Part shown: one piece after another, positions 12,425 through 23,500 of the stretch
Layout: each line of letters opens with the position of its first letter
Position numbering within the stretch: position 1 is the stretch's first letter
DNA from: Sarocladium kiliense
Taxonomy: Eukaryota; Ascomycota; Sordariomycetes; Hypocreales; Sarocladiaceae
DNA length: 64,000 nucleotides
Assembly: GCA_030734395.1 (NCBI GenBank)
Contig: JAUZTG010000036.1
Location: forward strand, 124,001-188,000
Reading direction: 5' to 3'
The notes under the pieces: model-generated
What the model was told of the DNA's origin: nothing
Seen by the model: the letters and a program-made list of their open reading frames with translations, nothing else
Databases searched by the model: none
Position numbers and translations under genes: made by a program

Positions 12425-14536
12425 TCATCCCAGTAACACATCCACCTCATCTTTCGCCTGCGCTTCCCATGCCTTCAACAATACATGACCCACCCCTCTT
12501 CTATACGCCACCCCTCCAATCCTCTCAACCCACAACACATTCACAATATCTACAATCCCATCCTCATCTGCAAACTCTTCAAACCTCTCCGTAGGGAACA
12601 CATGACTCCCCCTCCTCTCCATAGCCGTAGAAATTGCCAAGAACTCCAACTTCTCATCCCCGTCGTAGTTCGAGCTTTGAACACCGAGCCAGCCGTCGTG
12701 GGCGCGGAAGGAGCCTACCCAGCGGTTCCGGGACATTTTGATATTGCCGACGGCGATGGGAGGGGACATGCTGTCGCGGGGGGAGAGAGTGGCGAAGTAG
12801 TCGACTTCGAAGATGCCGGAGGTGGTTTTGAAGGAGAGGTAGGGGCCAGGGAAGGCCATCTCGCCGGGAACAACTGCGTTATTGTACTCGCCTTTCTCGG
12901 GAGGGTCTTCCACCGGGATGGGGTATTTGAAGACTGTGCCGTTGTCGCTGTCATGCTTGTAGAATGCGCTGCCTGCCTTCATCCAGCCGGGCGGGAGGGC
13001 AGCTGCGGAGGCGCGTCTTGACTTTGTTTTGTTCATGTCCCTGAATTGGAAGCCGTTGTTCATGACTGGCACTGTGGATGTCCTGTCTGTAAGGTTCCAT
13101 TGTACAGTTGGCTTGATACGGAACGAATGTGAGGATTGGAACCTTCGGTTTTCTTGCCCGCGCTTAACCGACCTCGTATCCTCAATATAATCTGTCGCTG
13201 CTCGCCAGAGCGTCAAGTCCACGGGTACACCATCAAACCACCAACCCATCCATGACCATGAAGGGAGGAACGGTGGTCGAGTCAGGGCTCTGCGTCGAAT
13301 GCTTGCTTGTGGACGCCATAGGAGCGCAACGTCAAGGAACATCAGCGGCATACCATAGAGAAATCCACCTGGGAACACTTTTGACAGGACATGTGTGATA
13401 CCCGCGAATGCGCGCAACGTGTCATCCACGTACGTCACCCTCCGTGCACTATAATCCGCCGCAATCCGCGCAAACTCATCCATATCCGGCCACGGCGCAT
13501 GCTGAAAGCCAAAAGCAGCTGGAGAGATTCTGTTGTGGCATTTGCCCTGCCGTGGCCGTACCGCCTTGATCGGTCCATTCACAGGACCCTGCCATAAGTC
13601 GCAGTGGCACTCCCAAGTAACCATGTCCTCGAAGAAGAAGACTGCGCGACGGGAATATAACAACTCCTGCATTGTCCAGCCACGAGTATTCCACCTTGAA
13701 GCAAGCAAGAGGTCGTTGTGATCTTTACTGTTTGTGCGAGGGCTGCGTACGGACTTCCGAGGGCTGAGCGCCGTGAGGCCGGTGTAAGCATCTCCGTGAG
13801 CCGCCACAATGGTGAGATAGGCGTTGGAGTAGACGTAGGCCATGTGCTGAATATGACTTTCCTTTTCGTTCTCATCATCCTGGACGATACAGAGACGGTC
13901 CACCCAGAGATACCGTACCCCGAGCTTCTTCGCAATCCACATAGCATCCGAGATGGTCACTGGGATATCCTGCTCTGGAATGCCCAGCTCAAGCGCATCG
14001 ATATTACTCCTCAGCAGCTGAAGCGGCGGGTCTGGAGGCCCTCCACCTCGTTTGGGCGGTGGCGTGCCCCAGACATAACTCAGCGCAAGATACCGATCTG
14101 TCGGCTTCGCTCTGACAAGGTTCTTCTCCACCGAGTCAATCAACCATGCCGGCCTCCACGTCGCCGCCTCTTCCCTTCCCCTGGAGCGTGATCTCGACCT
14201 TGATCCAGACAGGTCACTTTCTGAGTCACTCCCCGAGTAAGCTGTGGCAGGCGCCTTTCCTGAAGGCGGGCTACAGTGGTTGTGATGCTCAGCATTGCAG
14301 GTATCCAGCCACTCTCTCAAGCGCGATGCTGCGCTCTTAGTGTCTGCTGATGAAGTCTTACGCTGAACAGTAGCGGTAGTAGTCTCGCGCGCGCGATTCC
14401 ATGAGTCTCGCAGGCGGTTGGTGATGCTGACGCGGCGACTTGGGGGAGGCGCATCGCGGGGGGGAGGCCTGGAGGCGCCGTTGTCGCGAGCGTCGTCGCG
14501 CGGGTCATACGAGTCCCTGTATGCACCGCCGGGCAT
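12425..14536 (-). CDS. HET-domain (heterokaryon incompatibility) protein
   Basis: Single open frame of 703 residues, ATG at 14536 and TGA at 12425-12427. The first 140 residues are basic and Ser/Arg-rich with RSRSRSRGR runs. The HET domain begins at YLALSYVWGT and continues through IPVTISDAMWIAKKLG, RYLWVDRLCI and YSNAYLTIVAAHGD, then WNTRGWTMQELLYSRR: the conserved blocks of the family. The rest, about 300 residues, has no recognisable domain. HET proteins trigger non-self recognition cell death when partner alleles differ, and many family members have unknown roles. No NACHT, WD40 or ankyrin module is attached. No partner gene is obvious next door. The domain call is firm and the biological role is open. 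Confidence 0.9.
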   Translation of the reverse strand: MPGGAYRDSYDPRDDARDNGASRPPPRDAPPPSRRVSITNRLRDSWNRARETTTATVQRKTSSADTKSAASRLREWLDTCNAEHHNHCSPPSGKAPATAYSGSDSESDLSGSRSRSRSRGREEAATWRPAWLIDSVEKNLVRAKPTDRYLALSYVWGTPPPKRGGGPPDPPLQLLRSNIDALELGIPEQDIPVTISDAMWIAKKLGVRYLWVDRLCIVQDDENEKESHIQHMAYVYSNAYLTIVAAHGDAYTGLTALSPRKSVRSPRTNSKDHNDLLLASRWNTRGWTMQELLYSRRAVFFFEDMVTWECHCDLWQGPVNGPIKAVRPRQGKCHNRISPAAFGFQHAPWPDMDEFARIAADYSARRVTYVDDTLRAFAGITHVLSKVFPGGFLYGMPLMFLDVALLWRPQASIRRRALTRPPFLPSWSWMGWWFDGVPVDLTLWRAATDYIEDTRSVKRGQENRRFQSSHSFRIKPTVQWNLTDRTSTVPVMNNGFQFRDMNKTKSRRASAAALPPGWMKAGSAFYKHDSDNGTVFKYPIPVEDPPEKGEYNNAVVPGEMAFPGPYLSFKTTSGIFEVDYFATLSPRDSMSPPIAVGNIKMSRNRWVGSFRAHDGWLGVQSSNYDGDEKLEFLAISTAMERRGSHVFPTERFEEFADEDGIVDIVNVLWVERIGGVAYRRGVGHVLLKAWEAQAKDEVDVLLG

Positions 14537-15373
14537 AGCTGCGAATGCGCTCTGCCCTCACAAAGGCTTTAGAGGGCCAAGGAATGGTATGCGATCCTTT
14601 GCGCTTGGGTTGAAGGGGAGCGGGTTGGTCGTTGGCGCTGGGTGTTGTGTGGGTGTTTAGATCGGGCAATGTCTCATGATCCTGGGCCGCAGTGACGGGA
14701 GTTAAAGCGGCAGTATGGTCAATGACGCTAATATGTCTCAGGCAGCTTGAAACACTCGAAAAGGGTATCGCGATGTATGTACAGTGAGAAGCGCAGAGAT
14801 TTCATGTGGTTGAGGAGTATTGTTTTGGGCTGAAGCTGTGAGGTCCAAGCTGAGAGATGAGGTAGCTCAGCTAGGGCGGCAGTGCGGTGCGATGAGGTGG
14901 ATGAGGTGGCTGGGGCGGGCCGTGAGATGACACCCGCGCTGCCCCTCACAACCACTACACATTACACAACAAACCGCTACCAGAGCCCTGCCCAGCATGT
15001 AAATCCTTCAGCTTCGGCCGGCCCTTGGCTCATGCTTATTGGTTGCTTCACGATGCGGCCCAATGTCAAGGTCCAAGTTAGAAAAGGAATGCTGTGTCAC
15101 TTCAAGATTGTCAAATCAATGAGGAGTACCATATAGCTGAGGCGTTAACGCCTCAGTCCATAATAACACATGGTATCCGTCATTTCACCCATTTCCGGCA
15201 ACTGAAATCAAAATCGAATCCAAGTCTAGGTGCTGTTATAGGTCTTTCTCTCTAGACAAGCTTGGTTTACCAGGTTTATCTCCCATGAACCGCTTCCCAA
15301 CACCATCATCCGTCTATCACCCATTTTCGTTCATCATACCTTCATGTTGTTATCATGATTTCGAAGTATCCAT
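14537..15373. other. Intergenic, HET promoter and phosphoglycerate mutase 3' side
   Basis: Promoter side of the HET gene and 3' flank of the next minus-strand gene. No supported gene or repeat. Confidence 0.6.
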
Positions 15374-17501
15374 CTACTCGGCGCTGCGCTTGAGGCCCTT
15401 GACGAGCAGGCTCTCACCGGTCATGGCCTCAGGTTGAGGCAGACCCATGGAGGCCAGGATGGTCGGTGCGACATCACCCAGAACGCCGCCAGCGCTCTTG
15501 AGGGTCCAGTCCTCGGGAGCGTTGGCCATGATGAGGGGAACCCTACAATGGTCAGTTTATGAGCTGGGTTGCAGAAGTGAATGAACATACTTGTTGGTGG
15601 TGTGGCTAGTCTTGGGGCTGCCGTCGGGCATCTTCATCTCCTCAGCGTTGCCGTGGTCAGCAGTGACGAACAGCACGTAGCCCTCCTTCTTGCAGCCCTC
15701 GTAGATCTTGGCAATGGCCTTGTCGCAAGACTCAACGGCAGTAAGGGCGGATTCGTACTACAAAAGGTTAGCTCAAGGCTCTTGATGGCGATAGGATTGG
15801 TAAACTCACAACTCCGGTATGTCCGACGTGCCAAAATTGTTAGTCAACGAAACATTTGCGGAAGGAGAGTGCACTTATCATGTCAGGAGCAGCCAGGTTC
15901 TGTGAATGTGAATTAGTCGCGTGAATACAAGAGCTGACGGATTGAGGCGATGGTCACTTACACACATGACGAAGGGGAACTTCTTCTCGCCCATTCGCTT
16001 GCACACCTGGTTGGCAACACCATCCTGAGACATCTCAGGAGCCTGGTCGTAGGTCGGGACAGACTTGTTCGAGGGAACGAGATCCTGGTCGGGGTCACGG
16101 GTCTCGAGCGCGAAGACCTTCTCAACACCACCGTTGAAGAAGAAGGTAACGTGGGCGTACTTCTCGGTCTCGGCGACGTGCACTTGCTCAACATTCTGCT
16201 TGCCGAGCCACTCAGCCAGCACGTCGTCCATGCGCTGAGGCTTGAAGCAAACGGGGAAGGGGTACTCGAGCTTGTACTGGGTCATGGTAGTGAGGCTGAT
16301 CTTGGGGTAGGGGAAGTCAGGCAAGACTGAGCGGTCGACATCGCCAAGGACCTGGGTGATCTGGCGAACGCGGTCTGTTCGTCATCAGCGCCTGGTGCGG
16401 TATTCGTCAAAAGGAACGGAGCTTACCGGATCGGTAGTTGAAGAAGAGGACGGTATCGTCGTCTGCCAACGGTGTTAGTACAATGACTTCCACACAATCC
16501 CACCATGGGCGCATTTACCTTGAAGGCGCCTCTCCTTGCCACCAACAATGATAGGCGTCAGGAACTCATCAGTATCCTTAGGGCCACCCCGAGCATAGAC
16601 ATCCCTGACAGCCTGGACGGGGTCGTCGGTCTCGGTGCCCTCGCCAAGGACCATGCCCTTAAGAGCACTTCATATGTTGTTAGCGCTTCTAACCATATGA
16701 CAGCCTCTAGGGTGAAATGACTTACACCTCAACACGCTCCCAGCGCTTATCGCGGTCCATGGCGTAGTAACGACCGACGACAGTCGCAATCTCACCAATG
16801 CCGATCTCCTTGGCAGTGTCGATGAGCTCCTGCATGTAGTCGGCACCGCTCTTGGGCTCGGTGTCACGGCCATCGCCGAAGAAGTGGATGAAGACCTTGG
16901 GGATCTCCATCTCCTTGGCGAGCTTGAGCAGTGCGTAAAGGTGAGTCTGCTTGGAGTGAACGCCGCCGTGGCTGACAAGGCCCTTTGTCACGGTCAATTT
17001 GCATTCAGCGCCTACGGTGAAGAAATGCACTTACAGCCAGGTGCAGTCTGCCATTGCCGTCCTTGGCCTTCTTGAAAGTATCGGTGATGACCTCGTTCTT
17101 GTTGAGCTCACCATCCTTGATCGTCTTGTCTAGACAACATCCCTGTCAGCTCTGCTCGAAACGAAACAGATGAGGGACTCACCAATTCTGACGACATCCT
17201 GGTAAACAACACGACCAGCGCCGATGTTGAGATGGCCGACCTCAGAGTTGCCCATCAGGCCCTCAGGGAGACCAACGGCGGTGGAGGAAGCTTCGAGCTG
17301 GCAGTAGTGGTCCTTGTCGTTGGCAAAGCCGTCCATCTGAGGGGTGTTGGCGTTGGTGATGGCATCGCCATTCTTGGGCGACTGATCCGTGGGGACACCC
17401 CATCCATCGATCACGACTGCAACATGTCAGTTCTGTGACCTCCGGCTCAGCAGATGCAGTAGTGACGTACTGAGGCAGGCATTGGTCTCGGTTTTGCTCA
17501 T
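15374..17501 (-). CDS. gpmI: 2,3-bisphosphoglycerate-independent phosphoglycerate mutase
   Basis: Eleven exons: 17501-17471, 17416-17183, 17129-17035, 16982-16726, 16667-16519, 16462-16427, 16374-15962, 15899-15879, 15827-15810, 15757-15591 and 15542-15374. They give 529 residues, the usual length. It interconverts 3- and 2-phosphoglycerate in cytosolic glycolysis using a phosphoserine intermediate and two divalent metals. Visible motifs are VIDGWG near the N-terminus, the catalytic Ser68 in [18 protein letters not shown], the metal-binding D411-M-V-G-H415, and [10 protein letters not shown]. Nine introns are GT-AG. The one between exons 8 and 9 is AT-AC and splits the D411/H415 metal motif; it has its own entry. 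The start at [10 protein letters not shown] matches family N-termini; an in-frame ATG at 17615 exists upstream but adds a non-conserved stretch. Confidence 0.95.
15828..15878 (-). other. AT-AC intron inside phosphoglycerate mutase
   Basis: Minus-strand intron of 51 nt beginning ATAAGT and ending GGCAC. A CTAAC branch-site match lies at 15843-15839, about a dozen bases from the 3' end. Reading through gives an in-frame TAA, so it must be removed. No GT-AG pair in the segment restores the frame. The AT-AC choice rejoins ...APDM to VGHTG... in phase 0. The donor resembles the U2-type consensus with G1 changed to A (ATAAGT rather than the minor-spliceosome ATATCC), so it is best read as a U2-type AT-AC intron. 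Flanking exons are only 21 and 18 nt. Confidence 0.85.
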
Positions 17502-18146
17502 CTTGACAACCTTGATGGTACGTGCAGTAAAGCTACTAAAGATAAGCGGTAATTCGGGACCGAAAATCGGTTTGTAGGTTTCGTCGCTGAGTTTTGTGGA
17601 TGCTGGCCCTCGCAAAGTTTCTTTGACAGGGTTTTGAGCTCCGTTCTTGGTATCAGGTCGATAGCAATTGCTCAGTCTTGAGGCATTTAGGTAGAGCTTT
17701 GCTCAAGGGAAGCTGTGACGTCGAATGTACAGTGTGGTTTTACGATGCACTGTCTTTAGCGCCATTGTATGGGTGGCTGCACTGTGCGAACGGGATGGGC
17801 GGGCAGCATCACCATTAGCGGTTCGGTGTGGAACCTCCAGCGCCCAACAAATCTGCACGTTTCGGTCATGTACTGCGAGATTCTCAGCTGCGATTTACGA
17901 GTGGGCATTAGCTCGCTCAACGCAGGAGATAAAAGCTCGCCTCTCCAAAAGCCAACAGCATTGTCAACTGTCCTGGTACAGCCATCTAAGAACAGGTTCA
18001 AGGCCGTGTGACATGGACTCTTCGTAGAGTTCAGAACTTTCGATCTATGCATTCATTAACACCTGAGAGGTTGCTTATCATACTCAGCTGATGGGTATGT
18101 TAGGTCTCTCCCATAGTCGTGCCATTTGAGATGAAGAATCTGCCTC
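17502..18146. other. Intergenic, phosphoglycerate mutase promoter
   Basis: Upstream of the phosphoglycerate mutase start and downstream of HIS6. No gene or repeat recognised. Confidence 0.6.
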
Positions 18147-19048
18147 CTATGCCTGCTCCTGCTTTTGGTTCCATGCGACGCAGTCATCAAACTTGACCCC
18201 GCTTCCACCGAAGCAATCCAGAGCACTTCCAATTGTCAAATCGACCTTGCCATTGCTCAGTTCCTTCACACGGTCCAGATCCTCCAGTGTCCTGCCACCT
18301 CCGGCATAGGTGACTGGTATTGAACACCACTGTGCCAGCCGTTCTACAAGCTTCTCGTCGATACCTTTCTGCAGCCCCTCATTATCTGCAGCATGGATCA
18401 AGAACTCAGAGCAATATGGCTCGAGGAGCTTGATGGATTCTGAACTCATGTCAGAGATGGCCGCGCCTTATGTGTCTGGGTGACTGACCTTGGTTGACCT
18501 CCATATCAGTAATGGTCTGCCACTTGTTCATGGCGACGAACCACGAGTCCTCGCCCCGCCGTCGGCAGCTGAGGTCGATAACAAGCTTCTGCTTATCATT
18601 TTGCAAGGCCTGAAGCACGGCATCCAGCCTTGAGTGACTGAATTTTCCATCGGGGAAGAGATATGATGTGATGATGACCTAAGTGAGCCATCATAGCGAT
18701 CAGTCCGCAGCCCGATATCATTCACATTACATGTGTCTGCGATCATACCTTGTCTGCGCCAGCATCCACCCACTCTTTTGCATTTTTATCATTGATGCCT
18801 CCTCCCACCTGCAAGCCTCCAGGCCAGATCGCCAGGGCCTCCTTCGCTGCTGCATCGTTGCCTGGACCCAGCATGATGACATGGGCGCCGGTTAGGGCAT
18901 TGTCCCTGTAGAGCTTTGCGAAATACCCCGCGGAGTGCTGCGAGACATGGTTGGTCTGTAGGGCAGCGGAGGAGCTGTCGAGGGTGCCGCCGACAATTTG
19001 CTTAACTTGGCCTGCGTGTAGGTCTATGCATGGCCTAAACTTCGTCAT
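18147..19048 (-). CDS. his6: ProFAR isomerase, histidine biosynthesis (HisA/HIS6)
   Basis: Three exons, 19048-18749, 18678-18489 and 18439-18147, with GT-AG introns and 260 residues, one short of yeast His6. The enzyme opens the ribose of ProFAR to PRFAR by an Amadori rearrangement, the fourth step of histidine synthesis, in the cytosol. It is a TIM barrel. The catalytic Asp is Asp9 in [24 protein letters not shown] and [13 protein letters not shown] are the phosphate-binding repeats. The second half carries the other catalytic region in LVIDLSCRR. The start is the first ATG and directly precedes the conserved strand 1. The promoter lies in the 152 bp shared with the divergent tRNA gene. Confidence 0.95.
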
Positions 19049-19200
19049 CTTGGCGGGTCAATGGATGAGTTGCTGAAGTTAAGTGCGATGAGTCGGAACG
19101 TTGTGAGAAGAAGCGAGGCCCACCTCATGATGGGTCAAAATGTTGATAGAGTACATGGTATCTAATAAGCAAACGCTGAGCATGAGATCCACTACTCACT

Positions 19201-19287
19201 GGTCGAATGGTGTAAAGGTAGCACATAAGCTTCACATAAGCGCTTCAATGCTCGCTTAGAATCCGGGTTCGATTCCCGGTTCGACTA
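19201..19287 (+). tRNA. tRNA-Val(CAC) with a 16-nt intron
   Basis: The cloverleaf folds completely. The acceptor stem GGTCGAA (19201-19207) pairs with TTCGACT (19280-19286) with one G-U, and the discriminator is A19287. The D arm is GTGT/GCAC with loop AAAGGTA. The anticodon stem is TAAGC/GCTTA. The T arm is CCGGG-TTCGATT-CCCGG. Between the anticodon stem halves are 23 nt: a 7-nt loop plus a 16-nt intron at 19237-19252, placed one base 3' of the anticodon as usual for nuclear tRNAs. The anticodon CAC (19233-19235) reads GUG. The mature length is 71 nt with a 4-nt variable loop. A73, A35 and C36 fit valine identity. Confidence 0.85.
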
Positions 19288-19293
19288 CATTTC

Positions 19294-19312
19294 TTTTTGC
19301 TTTTTTTTTTTT
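19294..19312 (+). terminator. Pol III T-run terminator
   Basis: T5 at 19294-19298 followed by T12 at 19301-19312, a few bases after the tRNA 3' end. This is the expected RNA polymerase III stop signal with a backup run. Confidence 0.85.
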
Positions 19313-20536
19313 AACGCCCATTACCTGCCGTCTTCTTTTGTTCACGTTTGATTCGATTCATCTGTGAATCATTTCGATCTCAGCATTTGCTCCTGTAGGG
19401 ATAAAATCGAATGGCAGCAGGGTAAGGAGTTGCACTGCGGAACGAGACGTATGTTGGTCTGCTATGAGTTCTAGTATTTGAACAATGCTTTGGTATTGAG
19501 TCAGTCTCACTATTTGTCTTGTTGATCCCGAATTCTATTGTGACATGCATCGATAACCTACTTAAGCATAGCAGGCTCAACGAACCACATTACATGTGAG
19601 GCTAGACGAACCACAATATGATCTGCATCTTCGATACGAGCATACAAATCGCATGTGAGCCAAACAAACAATTGTCTCATCACCTCACCAAGGCAGGATC
19701 ATCCCAGCTACTGCATTCAACTTCATGCAGCTGACCAGTTTCTGGCCCTCGCTGCCATGGCGACTCATATTGGTACAGGGGTGTTGACCCTGTTTCTTTC
19801 CAACGCACCTTAGGCGCATGCACTTCCTGTGGCGGGGCATTCCCTGACCCTCCAAACCCGTTGGTCGTTGTTGTTAGCGCTATGTCGTCCACTGTCATCC
19901 GCTGCGCCCACTGTCGCACACCACTGGGGCCGACCTGCAGCTGCCGAGTGTTGCCCCGGCAACGAGTCCAGCTCCTCCCACCACGCTCTGTTTGTTTTCC
20001 CCAGCGCCAACCGTTAGTGCATGTCACCCGTTCTCCGCACTGCCGAGCCACTGACCACTGCCTCCCTTAAACCACCCGGCCGCAAGCACGACCATCTTCC
20101 ATCATCGCTGCCTCTCTTTGAAGCATCGTCACTTCTCTGTTGCTGTTGGTGATCGCCTCCCTTCTTCACTTCGATCAGCTTTCTTCGATTCAAGTGTTGC
20201 TTGCGATCTGTTCGCGCGTAACTTTGGTTCGCAACTTCTATCCTTCTTTGCATCAGCATTCCAGCATTCTTTCGAGGTCTGGTGCGCTCCTCTGCGCCGG
20301 CCGAGACACAGCATACCAGAGCATCCGAATTCTGGCAAGGCAGTGGATCTTCGCAACGCCAATGACCTGAGCGTGGTTCGAGCCCTCAATCGAAATTGCA
20401 TCCTGTGTCCAAAGGGATGTCATCGGATTCAGTGCGTCGACTCGCTCGTTCCTGTGATGCTTCACGAAACTAACAATCATGGCAGGTGAATCCATTGCGG
20501 ATTTCCAAAGCAACACCCACTCAATCGCCAAGCAAG
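19313..20536. other. Intergenic, BUD4 promoter and leader
   Basis: About 1.2 kb ahead of BUD4. It becomes C/T-rich from about 20080, suggesting a 5' leader. Open frames here are short and overlapping. An ATG at 20479 (ATGGCAG followed by GTGAAT) could start an extra 5' exon, but no support is visible. Confidence 0.5.
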
Positions 20537-23500
20537 ATGGCTTCAAATCTCCCTCGACCTCTCTCAGAGTTATCACCCTCTTCTCAGAGGCGCAATTCTC
20601 CTAGCTGGAATCAAACCTCTCCGACAAAGGTTCGTCGGTCACGCCTCGTCCCCTAATCTGCTAGAATGTCTCAGACTGACGCACCACTTAGCAAAAGATG
20701 CCTCTCAAGTTGGACTCGTCTCCATTCCAGTCATCTCCTCTTGAGAGTGTGAGCTCTCCGCGACTTTTCTGGCAAAATCGCAACACCGAGAACTCTCTCT
20801 ACGGCGGGCGCTCTGGCTCACCTTCACCCACACGTCGCTCCAGTATTGAGCGCCTTCAACGGGCGTCTCGCGTCAAGAACAGCAACATCCTTGCTCTGGA
20901 ACAGAAGCAGGAATATGATCCAACCCGGATCCCTCAGATCGAGAGACCCCTCGCTAAGGTGCAAGGGAATGCCTTTGGTGCTTCCAACTCCAGTGGCCAT
21001 CGTTCTCCCGACTCCGAGCGCGACGGGCACGACTTCCTCTCTCTGAGCGACAAGCCCAAGGCTCTGAATATGAGTCCCAGCAAGACTTTCGCGCTCGAAA
21101 ACGCGGAGGTCCCTAGCACTCCTCGTACGCCCAGCAAGGACCAGAGCTCTCCGGTCAAATCATCCCTCTCCCCATCCAAGTTCAAGAGCAGCTTCGACCC
21201 AGAGACGGGCATCTGGTCTGGGGAGTCGTCGTTCGACGAGCGCGAGCTTCCCAGTGGACGTTCTCTGCATCGTCATGCAAAGAGTGTCACATTTGATGCT
21301 GCACCCCCTCAGGTCAACGAGTATGAGATGGCCACACCAGACCTTTCTTCTGTTGGCAGCAACTCCCGCGAAGGCAGTTACGATTCTATCGACGACGAAT
21401 ACGAAGAGAGAGATCTTTACGACCCTGCACTAATGCACGGTCACGATGACAGCTTTGATGCGTCCCTGGAGGACACCGACAAGACCCCAGTCGTCGGCCC
21501 TGATGACTGGAGAGGCGATAGCCCACAAGTCCGCAGTAACCAACCCGGGCACTGGGAAAGCAGCCCGATGCCCGAGGCTGCGCCCTCCGTCGCCGACGAG
21601 AACAGAGTTGTCAACGGGCGAAACGGCTCTACAAACTCCAATGGAGATCATCGCCCTTTGCCACCCCTACCAGGTCTTGGCCATGCCCGCACACAGTCAA
21701 ATGGCTCTGCGCCAGCCTCCCCTGGGCTTTCAGCAACTGCAGAACGGATGCTGGGTGGCTCACGAAGCCTCCCTTCACCTCCTGCTGCTTCAGTCAGCAA
21801 GTCAGATATTCAAAATATTGGAAATGGGAAGATGACGCTTGAGGAACGACTGAAGCTTATGATGCTTTCTGACGATAACAACGGAAAGTCAGCTGCCGAG
21901 CTTCAGCGAGAGCGTCGTCTCCGCCGCGGCAATGGTCGTGATCGCTTTGGTAGCCCCGTGGCTTCTGAACCCGAGTCCACTGTTGACGCAGCGGAAGCTG
22001 ATGAAGCTGACGACACAATTGGAGACATCTCAGCACTGGAAGACTACCAGCTTCCCCAGAGAATCTCCAGGGAGTCTATTATGCGCCGTGTCAACGGCAA
22101 TAACACGCTTACACGCGAATCCGACTACAACTTCTCTTCCCCAGCGCCAAGCTCTAGCCCACAGCGCAGCCCCATGAGGAGCCCTGAGAGGCAGCTTCCC
22201 CTCGACCCCGACGTTGCGATTCCCTCTGTTGAAGACTCCGTCGTCTATGACGAGGAAGACGAGGGCAGTGTTATCATTACCCGTGATCATGACACGGATC
22301 ATGAGGATGTGCTCGATCTTTATCAACACTCAGACGCTGAATACGATGGGCAAGATGATGATCAAATTCGTGACGAGGACAGCGAGAGCCACTACTCTGA
22401 CAGCAACAACAATACCGCAACGCAGACCAAGACGGAAACATCGGATGAGGTCACTACGCCAAGAGCAAGCACCCCTACCAAAGGTCTCGCTCTGAACGAC
22501 TGTTTCCCTGATCTTGGGCCGAACACCAGACACTCAGAGTTCTCTCGTGACTTTGAGTCATACATGCTTCCGGAGGAGAAGGAACCAGAGAAACAGACCG
22601 AGCCCCAGAAGCAGCCTGAGCCTGAGCCACAGAAGGCGGCCGTCGAGGAAGCACCGAAAATGGCAGATGCGAGGGCATACCTGCAGCGCCCTTATACTCC
22701 TGAGCAAGCCATGAGCAAGCCCGAGTACGATGGTTCTGGCTGGGGAGAACCCGAGGATGATGAGCCAGGTACTCCTGAGTCCGTTATTCATCACCCAATG
22801 CCCGAGGATGATGACGACGAAGATTTCGTTGAGGTTGAAAAGGAGCTACCCGCAGTCCCCGAGCGTGAAGCTACCATCAAGGCGTCTGGCTCCAAGCTAA
22901 AGACCCGGGCTTCCAACACTCCTGCGGATCTCGCTGCTATGCGAGAGGCACGCCGCCAAGTTAGCTACGAGGTGCCTGATGTGCCGCCGATTCCAGAGAG
23001 ACATCGCAACAGACTGTCTCGGGACATGGGAGCAGAGCAGGACGGAGCAGAGCGCGATGAGTTCCTCGAACGCCACCCGAGCTTCAAGAACAGGAGCCTG
23101 ACCTTGGACCTCGACCTTGGACTCAGCCTCGATCAAGACTTTGAGAGAGTCATCGAAGCACAGAAGCGTGGATATCTCATGCGTCAGAACACCAAGCTGG
23201 TTGCCGCCAGTGACAAGGATCGTGAGACCGACTGGAAGACTCGCTCAGTTGGCAACTCGCCTGTCAAGGGTACTCGTCCTCAGTCCTGGACTGTTGAGCC
23301 GTGGAATGGTAAGGTGCGTCCCAGTAGCACACGTTCGCGTCCGATGACCGGTCCCGTGCCGCCTCTACCTGGACAAGAAAGCAATGCAGCAGCCCTCAAG
23401 GAGGTTCCCGAGGAGGACATTCAGTCTCAGATTGCAACCGCTGAGAGCGGCGAGAGGGGTCGCCTCTTTGTCAAGGTTATGGGCGTGAAAGACCTCGATC

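Noticed and set aside
10193..14536. Methyltransferase plus HET gene as a secondary-metabolite or recognition cluster
   Set aside because: No synthase, terpene cyclase, P450, efflux pump or pathway regulator is adjacent; two neighbours do not make a cluster.
15581..16330. Plus-strand frames of 111 and 126 codons over phosphoglycerate mutase
   Set aside because: Antisense shadows of the mutase exons; the minus strand holds the conserved protein.
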